A DNA stretch of 64,000 bases from Clostridiales bacterium. Its GTDB lineage: Bacteria > Bacillota > Clostridia > Lachnospirales > Lachnospiraceae. Position 1 is the first letter of the stretch. The number at the start of each line of letters is the position of its first letter. The notes under the pieces were generated by a model, which was given only the letters and a program-made list of their open reading frames with translations, had not been told where the DNA came from and did not search any database. Shown here one piece after another: positions 7,624 through 15,961 of this stretch. The position numbers were made by a program, and so were the translations under genes. Location: positions 1 through 64,000 of the forward strand of contig DUNO01000043.1 in assembly GCA_012839295.1 (NCBI GenBank). Reading direction: 5' to 3'.

Positions 7624-8589
7624 TTAATCCAATCCCTGCAGCCTCGCAGCCTTTTCGCTTTTTTCCGATAATTTGAGGTTAATTGAGGTTGCAAGCAATA
7701 CACATAACAGGGCAAATCCGGTAATAATCTGCTGCAAGCTGCTTGATAGTCCCATAGATACCAAGCCTGCATTGATTATTTTGATGGAGATTTCCCCGAT
7801 GACAACTCCCAGTGTGATATTGATATATTTCTGCAGGGATAGTGCAATAATCATGCCCATAATCGGCTGGAAGGTCATGGACATGGTTGCCATATTATAT
7901 TTTGCAGCGGCGGTACCTCCGTAGCTCAAATAAGCGATTGCCGCCACTCCAACGAAGAATCCGGCAACGAGGAATGCCTGTAATTTAACCTTTCTAGGGT
8001 TAATGCCTACGTTCTTGGCAATTAGGGAGCCGTTCCCGATTGCCCTGATATTGCCGCCAAAAACCGTATGGTTATATACAACATAATAGATAATCCCAAT
8101 CACAATACAAAGGATAAAAATATAAGGCGGCTGTCCCAAAACCGTTGCCCCGCTCTTCACTGATATTGGCCCACCGCTTTTGTAGATTGTTGTAGCTGCT
8201 TCATAAATAAGCATCATGCCGATAGTCGTTATGATGGAAGGAATCCTTAAAAAGGTAAACACCAGGCCCGTAATCGTCTCCAGCAGGAAGGACATGACCA
8301 GGCATCCCAGAATTAACCCGGGCAGGCCGAAAGAGCCGGATAAATCCGCCGCAATCATGGCAGCCAATGCAATGGTTGCCCCAGCGCTGAAATCCCATGC
8401 TCCAACGATCAGGTTAAAGCTTATGCCCCAACCGATCAGAATCGGAATTACTGCCTGTATCAATACCACCTTAATACTGATGGGAGTCCCAAATTTACCG
8501 CCTGACAATATTACAAACAGGAGGAACAATGCAACCGGCAGCAGTAGCACCTTTAATGCATTTAACAAAGATTTATTAATTGCCTTCAT
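7624..8589 (-). CDS. Ribose-type ABC transporter permease (second permease)
   Basis: About 321 residues with eight to ten hydrophobic segments and the BPD_transp_2 pattern of RbsC/XylH permeases (WGISFNLIVGAWDFSAGA, IRAIGNGSLIAKNVGI). It forms part of an inner-membrane channel for a periplasmic-binding-protein-dependent sugar importer. ATG at 8589 follows AAGGAG; a longer GTG-started frame is less likely. It is the second permease in the operon, separated from the first (10048) by the binding-protein gene, so the channel may be a heterodimer instead of the usual RbsC homodimer. Confidence 0.88.
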   Translation of the reverse strand: MKAINKSLLNALKVLLLPVALFLLFVILSGGKFGTPISIKVVLIQAVIPILIGWGISFNLIVGAWDFSAGATIALAAMIAADLSGSFGLPGLILGCLVMSFLLETITGLVFTFLRIPSIITTIGMMLIYEAATTIYKSGGPISVKSGATVLGQPPYIFILCIVIGIIYYVVYNHTVFGGNIRAIGNGSLIAKNVGINPRKVKLQAFLVAGFFVGVAAIAYLSYGGTAAAKYNMATMSMTFQPIMGMIIALSLQKYINITLGVVIGEISIKIINAGLVSMGLSSSLQQIITGFALLCVLLATSINLKLSEKSEKAARLQGLD

Positions 8590-8673
8590 ATACACTCCTT
8601 ATATGCTGATGCAAGGGATTCCCAAAATGAAGTATATTATTTTAGAAATCCCTTAGCTGATCCAGACAAGTCC

Positions 8674-9885
8674 TTACTGCCTTCTGCTTAACACATCTTC
8701 CATACCATAGCTATCACAGATCTCCTGGAACTTTTCATAAGTTAAATCCGGGTTGAACTGTTTGCTGAGAGCCCTGATTTCTTCTTCATTATAAGCCAAT
8801 GCCCCATCTTCACCTTCACAGTATTTAAAATATGCTTCACAGTCCTCCGAGCTCTTAAGCACCAGGTTATGCATCTTGGCCAGAACCTTATCTCCTCCGT
8901 TTAACGGATCTCCTGAGAGCTGGTTTACCAGCATCATGGTCGTGAACAGGATGTTCGGATACTGTCCTCCGATAGCGCAGGTAACAGTTCCGTTATCGAT
9001 TTGCTCCGCGATGCCATCGATAAAATCTACCATTGCAAGCTTGATCTTGCCTGATTTGCCCAGGGACTGGAGCGCCTGGATACAGCCCTGTCCCCTGGAA
9101 TCACTGCCGCTGATACAGAAGATGCCATCACAATCAGGATAGCTGGCAACAATATTATTAACAGCCTCTGCCGCATCCGTGGCGTCTGTTAAGGTACGAA
9201 CCTCCGTAACCACCTCAATACCATAGTCAGCCGCATTTTCCTTAAATACCTGGGCTCTTGTATCCGTTGTAATATCTCCGGTAGCGGGTCCTACGATTGC
9301 CGCCTTTTTAACCCCGTTTTCCTTAAAGGAGGCAAGGGCATCCATGGCTACCGCAGCTTCATCCGTATAGGCCCTGCCAACATAATATTTGCTCGAATCT
9401 AACATGCCCAAAATCTCCGGATCCGTCACATCACGCAAAAACTGTGCCCAGTATACCTCATTCTCATCGCAAATCCGGGCAACCTTGGGAAGGACGTCCG
9501 TGGTAAAGTTAATGAATACGATCGCATCCGCTCCAGCCGAAATAACATTCTCAACACTTGTAATCTGGTCTTCCGGGGATACTGCACCTACATCATAGAT
9601 TACTTTAAAGCCGCAGGCTTTCCCTGCCAGCTCTAGCAGCTCCGAACATTTTTGGAACAGCCCTCCTGAGGTTGTTACAACGATCATGGCTAATGTAAAT
9701 TCTTCCGGAAGCTGGTCCCCTTTTGTTCCCGTTCCGTCATTTTCCCCTGATGCAGCTTTGTCTGACTGAGACGTTTTGTCTGAAGTCCCTGAGGTCTGTG
9801 TTGTATTGCCACAGCCTGTAAAGGTTCCCATAAAAACCAACACTGCTACCAGTAATACCGAGATTTGTTTCACCCATCTTTTCAT
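8674..9885 (-). CDS. Sugar ABC transporter substrate-binding lipoprotein (type I fold)
   Basis: About 403 residues. It begins with a lipoprotein signal (basic MKRWVKQ, hydrophobic core, lipobox ending in TGC), then a low-complexity linker and a type I periplasmic-binding fold (LAMIVVTTSGG, DAIVFINF, KKAAIVGPATGD, CDGIFCISGSDSRG), like ribose and related sugar receptors. It should be anchored to the outer face of the membrane and deliver substrate to the permeases at 7624 and 10048. Its ATG lies only three bases after element R1 copy 3, whose GGGTG is the apparent ribosome binding site. The extended frame to 9906 would run into that element and is rejected. Confidence 0.88.
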   Translation of the reverse strand: MKRWVKQISVLLVAVLVFMGTFTGCGNTTQTSGTSDKTSQSDKAASGENDGTGTKGDQLPEEFTLAMIVVTTSGGLFQKCSELLELAGKACGFKVIYDVGAVSPEDQITSVENVISAGADAIVFINFTTDVLPKVARICDENEVYWAQFLRDVTDPEILGMLDSSKYYVGRAYTDEAAVAMDALASFKENGVKKAAIVGPATGDITTDTRAQVFKENAADYGIEVVTEVRTLTDATDAAEAVNNIVASYPDCDGIFCISGSDSRGQGCIQALQSLGKSGKIKLAMVDFIDGIAEQIDNGTVTCAIGGQYPNILFTTMMLVNQLSGDPLNGGDKVLAKMHNLVLKSSEDCEAYFKYCEGEDGALAYNEEEIRALSKQFNPDLTYEKFQEICDSYGMEDVLSRRQ

Positions 9886-9888
9886 AAT

Positions 9889-9971
9889 TACACCCGTGCC
9901 TTTCACTTTTTGATGACCTATTCAGAAAGTGAATAGGCCTTGATAAATAGTTTGAAAGTACTTTTTTCAAG
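9889..9971 (-). repeat. Leader-type repeat element R1, copy 3
   Basis: Reading the minus strand: TTGAAA...TTTCAA hairpin, then the best-preserved central stem (CCTATTCA...TGAATAGG), GTCATC, GTGAAAGGCAC and GGGTGTA. It ends three bases before the ATG of the binding protein. Its ACTTTCA could also pair with the downstream TGAAAG, an alternative fold near the ribosome site. Confidence 0.75.
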
Positions 9972-10047
9972 CTTCCCTTCTCCTTTTTTATGAGTACACC
10001 TAAGAATCCACTTATTATGTATCTTAGCGGCTGATCCTGGAGTACGC

Positions 10048-10974
10048 TTAATCAATAACTGCAACGTTAGCACGTTCATAGGATAAGGCTACAATCAGTA
10101 GCAGGATGATTCCTTCAATTCCTTCCTGCAGCTTTGCATCCACCCCACAGAGCACCAGCCCATTTCCCAGTACTGCCAGGGAGAGGGCTCCAATGACGGC
10201 CGCCCTTACCCTTGCCTTAGAGCCCCCGGATAAAGGCATTCCGCCTAATACCAATGCAATCAGTACCTCTGTCTCAAACATCTGGCCCGTCGTCGTAAAG
10301 GAGGTTCCCGACCGGATTAAGCTTAAAAGTCCACATAAACCACCAAACAGCCCTGAGATGGAATAGGCTATTATTTTTACCCTGTTGACCGGCACGCCGG
10401 ACTGCAGCGCCGCCATCTCACCTGAACCGACTGCCTTACAGTACTTTCCGAACTTTGTCTTATTAAATAACAGGAAAACAATTACTAACACCAGCAGCGC
10501 AATGATTACCCTGTAGCTTAATTTGTCATATTTATACATAGCAATGGGTAACGCAATGGAGCCGTCATTATTCAATATCCATGTCAGCCCACGGTACATG
10601 AATAAAACCGTAATGGAGATAATGAAGGGATTTAGCTGAAAGGCTGCATGCAATCCTCCGATCAGGATACCTGTCAGCGCCCCAATTACTAATACGGCAA
10701 GGAGCGCCGGTATAATTCCAAAGGATTTTGATACCAGGCACCCAACGGTAGCCGTGACACCCACCAGGCTTCCCAGGGAGAAATCCAGCTTGCCGATTGC
10801 CAAAACAAAGCTGGTGCCTAAGGCTCCGATCATAATAATCAGCATTTGGTTGACGATTACCTTGATGTTTCTTGGGGATAGGAGCTCATTGCCGCTTGCA
10901 ATAGAGAAAATCAATACAATTGCTATCAATCCCATATATGGGACGAGAGCTTTAAAATCCAATTTATGTTTCAC
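10048..10974 (-). CDS. Ribose-type ABC transporter permease (first permease)
   Basis: A 308-residue RbsC-like permease with about nine hydrophobic helices and the family's signature segments (GTSFVLAIGKLDFSLGS, CKAVGSGEMAALQSGV, LGGMPLSGG). It starts at a GTG preceded by GGAGG. It lies 15 bp after the ATPase gene at 10990 in transcription order, the normal RbsA-RbsC arrangement, with the binding protein and a second permease following. It forms the membrane channel for an unknown sugar or glycoside. Confidence 0.9.
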   Translation of the reverse strand: MKHKLDFKALVPYMGLIAIVLIFSIASGNELLSPRNIKVIVNQMLIIMIGALGTSFVLAIGKLDFSLGSLVGVTATVGCLVSKSFGIIPALLAVLVIGALTGILIGGLHAAFQLNPFIISITVLFMYRGLTWILNNDGSIALPIAMYKYDKLSYRVIIALLVLVIVFLLFNKTKFGKYCKAVGSGEMAALQSGVPVNRVKIIAYSISGLFGGLCGLLSLIRSGTSFTTTGQMFETEVLIALVLGGMPLSGGSKARVRAAVIGALSLAVLGNGLVLCGVDAKLQEGIEGIILLLIVALSYERANVAVID

Positions 10975-10989
10975 GACCTAAGCCCTCCT

Positions 10990-12495
10990 TTAAGAAATCA
11001 TCTTGTCAATAATGTCTGATTCTGATAATGCTTCCGACCTTAGAAATTCACCGGAGACCTGCCCATTCTTCATGATGAGGATCCTGTCGCTCATGCCGAT
11101 CAGCTCCGGAAGCTCCTCAGAAATCATCAGGATGGATTTCCCTTCCGATTTTAACTTTTCCATCAGCCGGTAGATAGCCGCCTTAACACCGATGTCAATT
11201 CCTCTTGTCGGGCAGTCCAGGATCAGGATTTCAGAATCATTCCCAAGCCATTTTGCAATTGCTACCTTCTGCTTGTTGCCTCCGCTGAGATTCATGACAA
11301 GCTGGTTAATGCCGCTCATTTTCACCTCCAGCAGCTTTGCCATCTCAGAGCTTAGTGACTTTTCCTTTGACTCCGCGATCATAAACCCCTTTTTGATCTT
11401 GTCATAGGAAGGAAGACAGATATTTTCCTTAATGGATGCACTTAAGTGCAGGGCTTCCTGGTCCCGGTTTTTTGATATGTATGCCACTTTATTAGCAATT
11501 GCCACACGGGGAGAGCTGATTTTCAAGCCCTTCCGGCTCAGGCTGACCGTTCCCTTATCCGGTTTTTGCACGCCAAAGATAATTCTGCCAAGCTCGTGCA
11601 TGCCGCAGTCCGTAAGTCCGCCCAGCCCCAGAATCTCACCTTTGTGCAGCTCGAAGGAAACATGGCGCACTTCCCTTTCAAAGCATACATCCTCCAGTTT
11701 TAAAACCACCTCACCGCCCCAGGTATGGTCATAATCGGAGCGGTAATAATGCTCCCCAAGCTCACGGCCAATCATCAGTGTCTTTAGAAGATCCGTATTT
11801 AGCTCCCTTCGTTCCACTGTCTTTACATATACGCCGTCCCTCATAACGGAAACGCTGTCCGAATGCTGCATTAATTCTTCCAGGTCATGGGAAATAAAGA
11901 TAACCGCCTTGTCCTTCGCACAAAGCCCATGCATCACCCTATAGAGGGTATCCCTTCCGGCCTGTGACAGGGCTGTTGTCGTCTCATCCACAATCAGCAG
12001 CTCCGGATCCCGGTAAATCGCCCTGGCTACTTCAATTAATTTTCTATTTTCAAAGGACACTGTATTAATCACTGCAGAGGGATCAATAAAATCAATCCCA
12101 ATCTGCTGTAATGCCTTTTTTGCTTCTGCCCTCATGGCCTTGCGGTCAATGATACCGTTTTTTGAAAACTGCTTCTCATTCCCCAAAAACATATTTTCAG
12201 CAACTGTAAGATTGTTGATGGTTGCCATCTCCTGCACGATCATACAGATCTTGTTGGCGCTGGAATCCATCATGGAATGGGGGTTGTAAGGCTGCCCCAT
12301 CCATTCCATAGAACCGCTGTCCGGGGCAAAAACACCCGCAATAACATTTGATAGAGTTGATTTGCCGGAACCATTTTCACCAATCAAACCACGGATTTCA
12401 CCGCGGTTAAATTCAATTGAAACATTTGAAAGAGCCACTGTTGATGAAAATCTTTTGGTGATATCGTTCATTTTCAGTAAGAGCTGTTTCTCCAT
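10990..12495 (-). CDS. Ribose/galactose-type ABC transporter ATPase, two nucleotide-binding domains
   Basis: A 501-residue fused double ATPase of the RbsA/MglA type. Domain 1 (about 5-245) has an intact Walker A (GENGSGKST), Walker B (LLIVDET) and a weak signature (VSFENRK). Domain 2 (about 255-500) has a degenerate Walker A (GLTDCGMHE) but an intact LSGGNKQK signature and Walker B, as usual for this family. It powers sugar import. Start ATG follows AAGGAG. It is the fourth gene of the nine-gene operon and the only sugar-type importer here that carries its own ATPase, unlike the two LplABC-type systems. Confidence 0.92.
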   Translation of the reverse strand: MEKQLLLKMNDITKRFSSTVALSNVSIEFNRGEIRGLIGENGSGKSTLSNVIAGVFAPDSGSMEWMGQPYNPHSMMDSSANKICMIVQEMATINNLTVAENMFLGNEKQFSKNGIIDRKAMRAEAKKALQQIGIDFIDPSAVINTVSFENRKLIEVARAIYRDPELLIVDETTTALSQAGRDTLYRVMHGLCAKDKAVIFISHDLEELMQHSDSVSVMRDGVYVKTVERRELNTDLLKTLMIGRELGEHYYRSDYDHTWGGEVVLKLEDVCFEREVRHVSFELHKGEILGLGGLTDCGMHELGRIIFGVQKPDKGTVSLSRKGLKISSPRVAIANKVAYISKNRDQEALHLSASIKENICLPSYDKIKKGFMIAESKEKSLSSEMAKLLEVKMSGINQLVMNLSGGNKQKVAIAKWLGNDSEILILDCPTRGIDIGVKAAIYRLMEKLKSEGKSILMISEELPELIGMSDRILIMKNGQVSGEFLRSEALSESDIIDKMIS

Positions 12496-12521
12496 ATCCT
12501 TCTCCTTGTTTCAAGCCCCCG

Positions 12522-13697
12522 TTAATCCAAGGTTCCGTTTTTCAACCCCGTAGGAATCGGTTTTGGCTGCCTGCAGGTGGATTTCATCTTATAGACCTTG
12601 CCTGTCTTCGCGGCCACGTCAAAGCTTAATAATGCTTCCGTGACATGGTAAACCAGGTCTGTATTTGTCCTATGGCTCCTGCCGCTGACGATGGAGTAGG
12701 CCATGTCAAGGAGACCCAGCCCCCGCATGTTATCCTCCGATTTATTATAGAGCAGCGGAACCTCCTTGAAGAATTCATACATCTCCTGGGAATGGATCTT
12801 CTCTACCGCTTCCCCAACATCCATCCCTTCCACGCTGTCCACCATGCTGTTACCCCTTAACAGCTTTACGGGGCCTCCGAACATGTTGGGATCCGGCACC
12901 ACCAGGGTTCCCTCCGATCCGAAGATCTCAAACTGGGGTAGGTTGGACAGCCATACATCAAAGCTCATATTAATGTTGACAACCACCCCGTTTTTGAATT
13001 CCATAATTCCGGCATAGTGTGTCATCACATCCACGTCAATTTCTTTCCCTCTCTGGGCCTTGCTGGTAATGACACGCTTATCAAAGGATTTCTTTGCAAG
13101 GCAGTAAATCTTATCAATGGGCCCCAGTAAGGAAACCAATGCCGTAATATAGTAAGGTCCCATATCCAGCATGGGGCCTGCGCCCTCCTTATAATAGAAT
13201 TCCGGTGCAGGATGCCAGGTCTCATGTCCATGTCCCACTAAATTAACGGTGGCTCCAAGGGGCTTTCCGATCCAGCCCTCTTCAATGACCTTCCTGCAGG
13301 TCTGCAGCCCGGCACCCAGGAAGGTATCCGGAGCACAGCCCAGCAGCAGGTTCTTCTCCTTCGCCAGTTCAATCTGTTCCTTAGCATCCTCCAGGGTCAT
13401 AGCCAGGGGCTTTTCGCAGTACACATGCTTGCCTGCCTCCAGGGCTTTCATATTAATCTCCTTATGGGCCTTGGGAATCGTCAGGTTTGCGACAAGCTCC
13501 ACCTCCGGGTCTGCCAGCAGCTCATCCACGGTACAAGCCTTAGGAACATTAAACTGCCCTGCTACCTCCTGCGCTTTCTCCAGAAACATATCCGCTACTG
13601 CAACTACCTCCAGGTTCTCAAAGAGCGTTGTAAGATTTCTCATATAGGTCTGGCAAATAACTCCACAGCCGATTATGCCGACTTTCACTTTTCTCAT
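12522..13697 (-). CDS. Gfo/Idh/MocA dehydrogenase of triad 1 (glycoside 3-dehydrogenase-like)
   Basis: A 391-residue oxidoreductase with a canonical Rossmann motif (GIIGCG), EKPL carrying the catalytic lysine, and GPMLDMGPYYITAL, in which tyrosine replaces the common histidine. A PDPNMFGGPVKL block and a C-terminal TCRQP segment are shared almost unchanged with the paralogue at 19247, so the two are recent duplicates. It follows two TIM barrels (13731, 14676), making a triad also present at 19247-22606. The likely reaction is NAD-dependent oxidation of a sugar ring hydroxyl, probably C3, on an intact glycoside; the carbon position is inferred from relatives, not visible. Confidence 0.87.
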   Translation of the reverse strand: MRKVKVGIIGCGVICQTYMRNLTTLFENLEVVAVADMFLEKAQEVAGQFNVPKACTVDELLADPEVELVANLTIPKAHKEINMKALEAGKHVYCEKPLAMTLEDAKEQIELAKEKNLLLGCAPDTFLGAGLQTCRKVIEEGWIGKPLGATVNLVGHGHETWHPAPEFYYKEGAGPMLDMGPYYITALVSLLGPIDKIYCLAKKSFDKRVITSKAQRGKEIDVDVMTHYAGIMEFKNGVVVNINMSFDVWLSNLPQFEIFGSEGTLVVPDPNMFGGPVKLLRGNSMVDSVEGMDVGEAVEKIHSQEMYEFFKEVPLLYNKSEDNMRGLGLLDMAYSIVSGRSHRTNTDLVYHVTEALLSFDVAAKTGKVYKMKSTCRQPKPIPTGLKNGTLD

Positions 13698-13730
13698 TGC
13701 TATACCATGCCTTTCTGTTTTTTATGTTCT

Positions 13731-14663
13731 TTATTCGTAAATAGGGTGTAATACGTGGTTAATATAGTATTTTGACAGCAGCATGGTTGCCATGGGATCC
13801 GGCGTTCCATCAGTCTCCAGCCCAATCCAGCCCTTGTATTCATATTTCTTTAACAGCTTCCACAGGCCTACAAAATCAACTGCCCCAGAACCCAGCTCCC
13901 AGAACCAACGGTCACCGTTATCCTGGAATTCAGCACCCGCACATAGCCTTAATTCATCCGGTGAATTGGGGAAGGTGGTATCCTTTAAGTGGAAGTACTT
14001 TACAAAATCATGGTAGGTATCGTAGAACTTTACTACATCAAAGCCAAGGATTGATACCTGTGCCGTATCCAGGCAGAAGCCCACATATTTCTGGTCAATA
14101 TGCTCAATATATCTCTCCAGCTCATCCTTATTGATAGAACCCCAGAATTCCGTATGTACACAGGGAATAATATCTTTTTCCGCACAACGCTTCCCAAATT
14201 CATTCATAAAATGTGCCGCATTCTGGATCTGCTCCTTATCCAGGGGTCCCAGTCCGTAGTATCCGCCGCAGGGCATGATATTGATCCTGTGTCCGCCTAA
14301 TTCCTTTGTGAAATCGGCAATTGCATCCAGGGGCTGCAATGCCTCATTGAATTTTGATTTGTCCTGGGAATTGAAGGCAATGGCAAAGGTTCCGGTAACC
14401 TCCTCAATTCCTCTTTTCTTTACAAACTCCGTGAATTTCTTTGCTTCCCCGAAGAATTGCCTGATATAGGGTTCCATATGGAACATAAGCTCAATTCCGG
14501 TAAAGCCTGCACCAATATGGTATTTGATAATCTGATCCCAATCCAGGTAATATACCGCGTTGCTGAAGTCACCCTTGTACCATTCGTCCCAGTTAGTCAG
14601 CTGAGGATATTGAACCTTAAGGCCCCACATATTAGTCTGATATGAATATTTTAAATTTCCCAT
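13731..14663 (-). CDS. Sugar isomerase/epimerase TIM barrel of triad 1, intact metal site
   Basis: A 310-residue xylose-isomerase-like barrel. All four expected metal ligands are present: E172 (HTEFWG), D199 (LDTAQ), H225 (HLKDT) and E283 (GLETDGT). Its closest relative in the window is 21683-22606, which occupies the same position in the second triad. ATG follows GGAGG. It lies 12 bp after the partner barrel at 14676 and 33 bp before the dehydrogenase at 12522. It is the more plausible catalytic half of the barrel pair; it might epimerise, isomerise or cleave a keto-glycoside. Confidence 0.85.
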   Translation of the reverse strand: MGNLKYSYQTNMWGLKVQYPQLTNWDEWYKGDFSNAVYYLDWDQIIKYHIGAGFTGIELMFHMEPYIRQFFGEAKKFTEFVKKRGIEEVTGTFAIAFNSQDKSKFNEALQPLDAIADFTKELGGHRINIMPCGGYYGLGPLDKEQIQNAAHFMNEFGKRCAEKDIIPCVHTEFWGSINKDELERYIEHIDQKYVGFCLDTAQVSILGFDVVKFYDTYHDFVKYFHLKDTTFPNSPDELRLCAGAEFQDNGDRWFWELGSGAVDFVGLWKLLKKYEYKGWIGLETDGTPDPMATMLLSKYYINHVLHPIYE

Positions 14664-14675
14664 GCTCCCCGCCTC

Positions 14676-15656
14676 CTATCTCAATTTTTCTACAATTTTA
14701 TGTTGAACGAACCAGCCCAGCTTTAGCAGTCCGCGATATACATCCAGCGTCTTCTTCTGTTCACAAATTACCCAGCCGTCGTAGTTATTATCCTTTAATA
14801 CCTGAACTGCACTAAGAAGATCTACTGTTCCTTCACCAAGATCGCAAAATACCTTCTGAGGTCCCTCTACCGGAATTTCTGCATTGATTTTTTTCCAGTT
14901 ATTAAAAGAATCCTGAAAGGCGGTATCACTCAGTCGCATATAAGCCACCTGATGCTTGTGTGCATTCACCACCACCGTAGTTGGATCTCCTGCAATCTGC
15001 ATGTGGGCCAAATCAGGGCACAGATAGGAACCCCTTACCCTTTCCAGGAGTTTCGCCATCTTATTGCCGCGGAACAAGCTCCAATATTCCGTTTTTAAAG
15101 CGACCTGGATTCCTTTTTTCTCTGCTTCCTCAACTACCTCGCTTAAAATCTCTACCGTTTTATCAGTGAATTTTTGATCTAAGTCACCTTTAAACATTGC
15201 TTCCAACCAACCTATCTCAGGAGTAGGTGAGATCACCAGTCCCTTTCCCTGCAAGGAAATCAGATGGTCAATTGCCTGCAGGCACATATCACGGAATAAT
15301 TCATAATAATCCTCTGCCGCCCTGGCAGCAGCTACAACCTCCAGCATTGCATCATTGGCATTTACATGGACACTGGTCACTTCTTCGATGCCGAATTCCT
15401 TCAGCATTGCGAGAAATTCCTCCGGTGAGCCATATTTTGACCGTACCGCCACTGCATTGCAGGGAATTCCGCATCTGCCCGTCTCAAATGCCATCGGGTC
15501 ACTGTTATAAGGATTAAAAGGTAGCTCAATTCCTTTAAACCCTACTGCTGACACATATTTGAAAAACTCAACCCAGAAGCCTTTTGATTGCTTGTAAATA
15601 AAGTTGGGTCCGCTTGTCAGCATGTTTACCATTTCTAAACTGCATCCAAATTTCAA
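14676..15656 (-). CDS. TIM barrel of triad 1 with an altered metal site
   Basis: A 326-residue isomerase/epimerase-family barrel, first gene of the nine-gene operon. It starts at TTG with GGAGG eight bases upstream; no better ATG is available. Three of the metal ligands line up (E190 in KTEYW, D215 in CPDLAH, E299 in ICEQ), but the histidine of the HxxD(T) strand is R241 (YMRLSDT). Its paralogue at 20702 keeps that histidine but lacks the last glutamate. The protein may be a non-catalytic or differently metallated partner of the barrel at 13731. That partnership is inference. Confidence 0.82.
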   Translation of the reverse strand: MKFGCSLEMVNMLTSGPNFIYKQSKGFWVEFFKYVSAVGFKGIELPFNPYNSDPMAFETGRCGIPCNAVAVRSKYGSPEEFLAMLKEFGIEEVTSVHVNANDAMLEVVAAARAAEDYYELFRDMCLQAIDHLISLQGKGLVISPTPEIGWLEAMFKGDLDQKFTDKTVEILSEVVEEAEKKGIQVALKTEYWSLFRGNKMAKLLERVRGSYLCPDLAHMQIAGDPTTVVVNAHKHQVAYMRLSDTAFQDSFNNWKKINAEIPVEGPQKVFCDLGEGTVDLLSAVQVLKDNNYDGWVICEQKKTLDVYRGLLKLGWFVQHKIVEKLR

Positions 15657-15691
15657 TGAAATATCCTCCTGTCCGTTTTTTTAAGTATATT

Positions 15692-15705
15692 TGTAATCGT
15701 TTTCA
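15692..15705. promoter_or_regulatory. LacI/CcpA-type operator 1
   Basis: TGTAATCGTTTTCA matches the cre/LacI-family pattern TGWAANCGNTNWCA at every fixed position. It lies in the leader just upstream of the gene starting at 15656. Confidence 0.7.
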
Positions 15706-15772
15706 AATCATGGTAAAAAAATATTGTAGTTTTATGTAGAACATTTGTGATTACCCAATAATTTACTAGTGG

Positions 15773-15786
15773 TGAAAACGATTACA
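15773..15786. promoter_or_regulatory. LacI/CcpA-type operator 2
   Basis: TGAAAACGATTACA is a full match to the same pattern. It begins about 7 bases after the predicted transcription start of the minus-strand promoter at 15800-15828, where a repressor would block RNA polymerase. Confidence 0.75.
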
Positions 15787-15799
15787 TTTTATATCATAA

Positions 15800-15828
15800 A
15801 GAATACCCTATAACTACTAAAATGTCAA
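15800..15828 (-). promoter_or_regulatory. Promoter of the nine-gene operon (15656 to 5327)
   Basis: On the minus strand, a perfect TTGACA (15823-15828) and TATTCT (15800-15805) are separated by exactly 17 bp. Operators flank it on both sides and a third lies in the leader, so the operon is very likely repressed by a LacI-family protein, either the one at 4109 or CcpA. Confidence 0.8.
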
Positions 15829-15835
15829 TATAATT

Positions 15836-15849
15836 TGTAATCGTTTTCA
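15836..15849. promoter_or_regulatory. LacI/CcpA-type operator 3
   Basis: TGTAATCGTTTTCA, identical to operator 1, lies just upstream of the -35 box. It is 63 bp (six helical turns) from operator 2, which would suit looping by a dimer-of-dimers or bound pair. Confidence 0.75.
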
Positions 15850-15892
15850 CAAATATCGCCTATCAGCTTTTTGATGGCTCTTATGCCCTGGG

Positions 15893-15950
15893 GGTATCAT
15901 ACCTTGTTATGTATGATACCTTAATACCTTCCCTATATAGCCTATAGGGA
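15893..15950 (-). terminator. Two hairpins after the MFS gene
   Basis: GGTATCATAC...GTATGATACC (15893-15920) and TCCCTATA...TATAGGGA (15930-15950) lie between the MFS stop codon and the next promoter. Neither has a proper U-tract on the minus strand, so termination is probable but not certain. Confidence 0.5.
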
Positions 15951-15961
15951 GCAAGTATATG

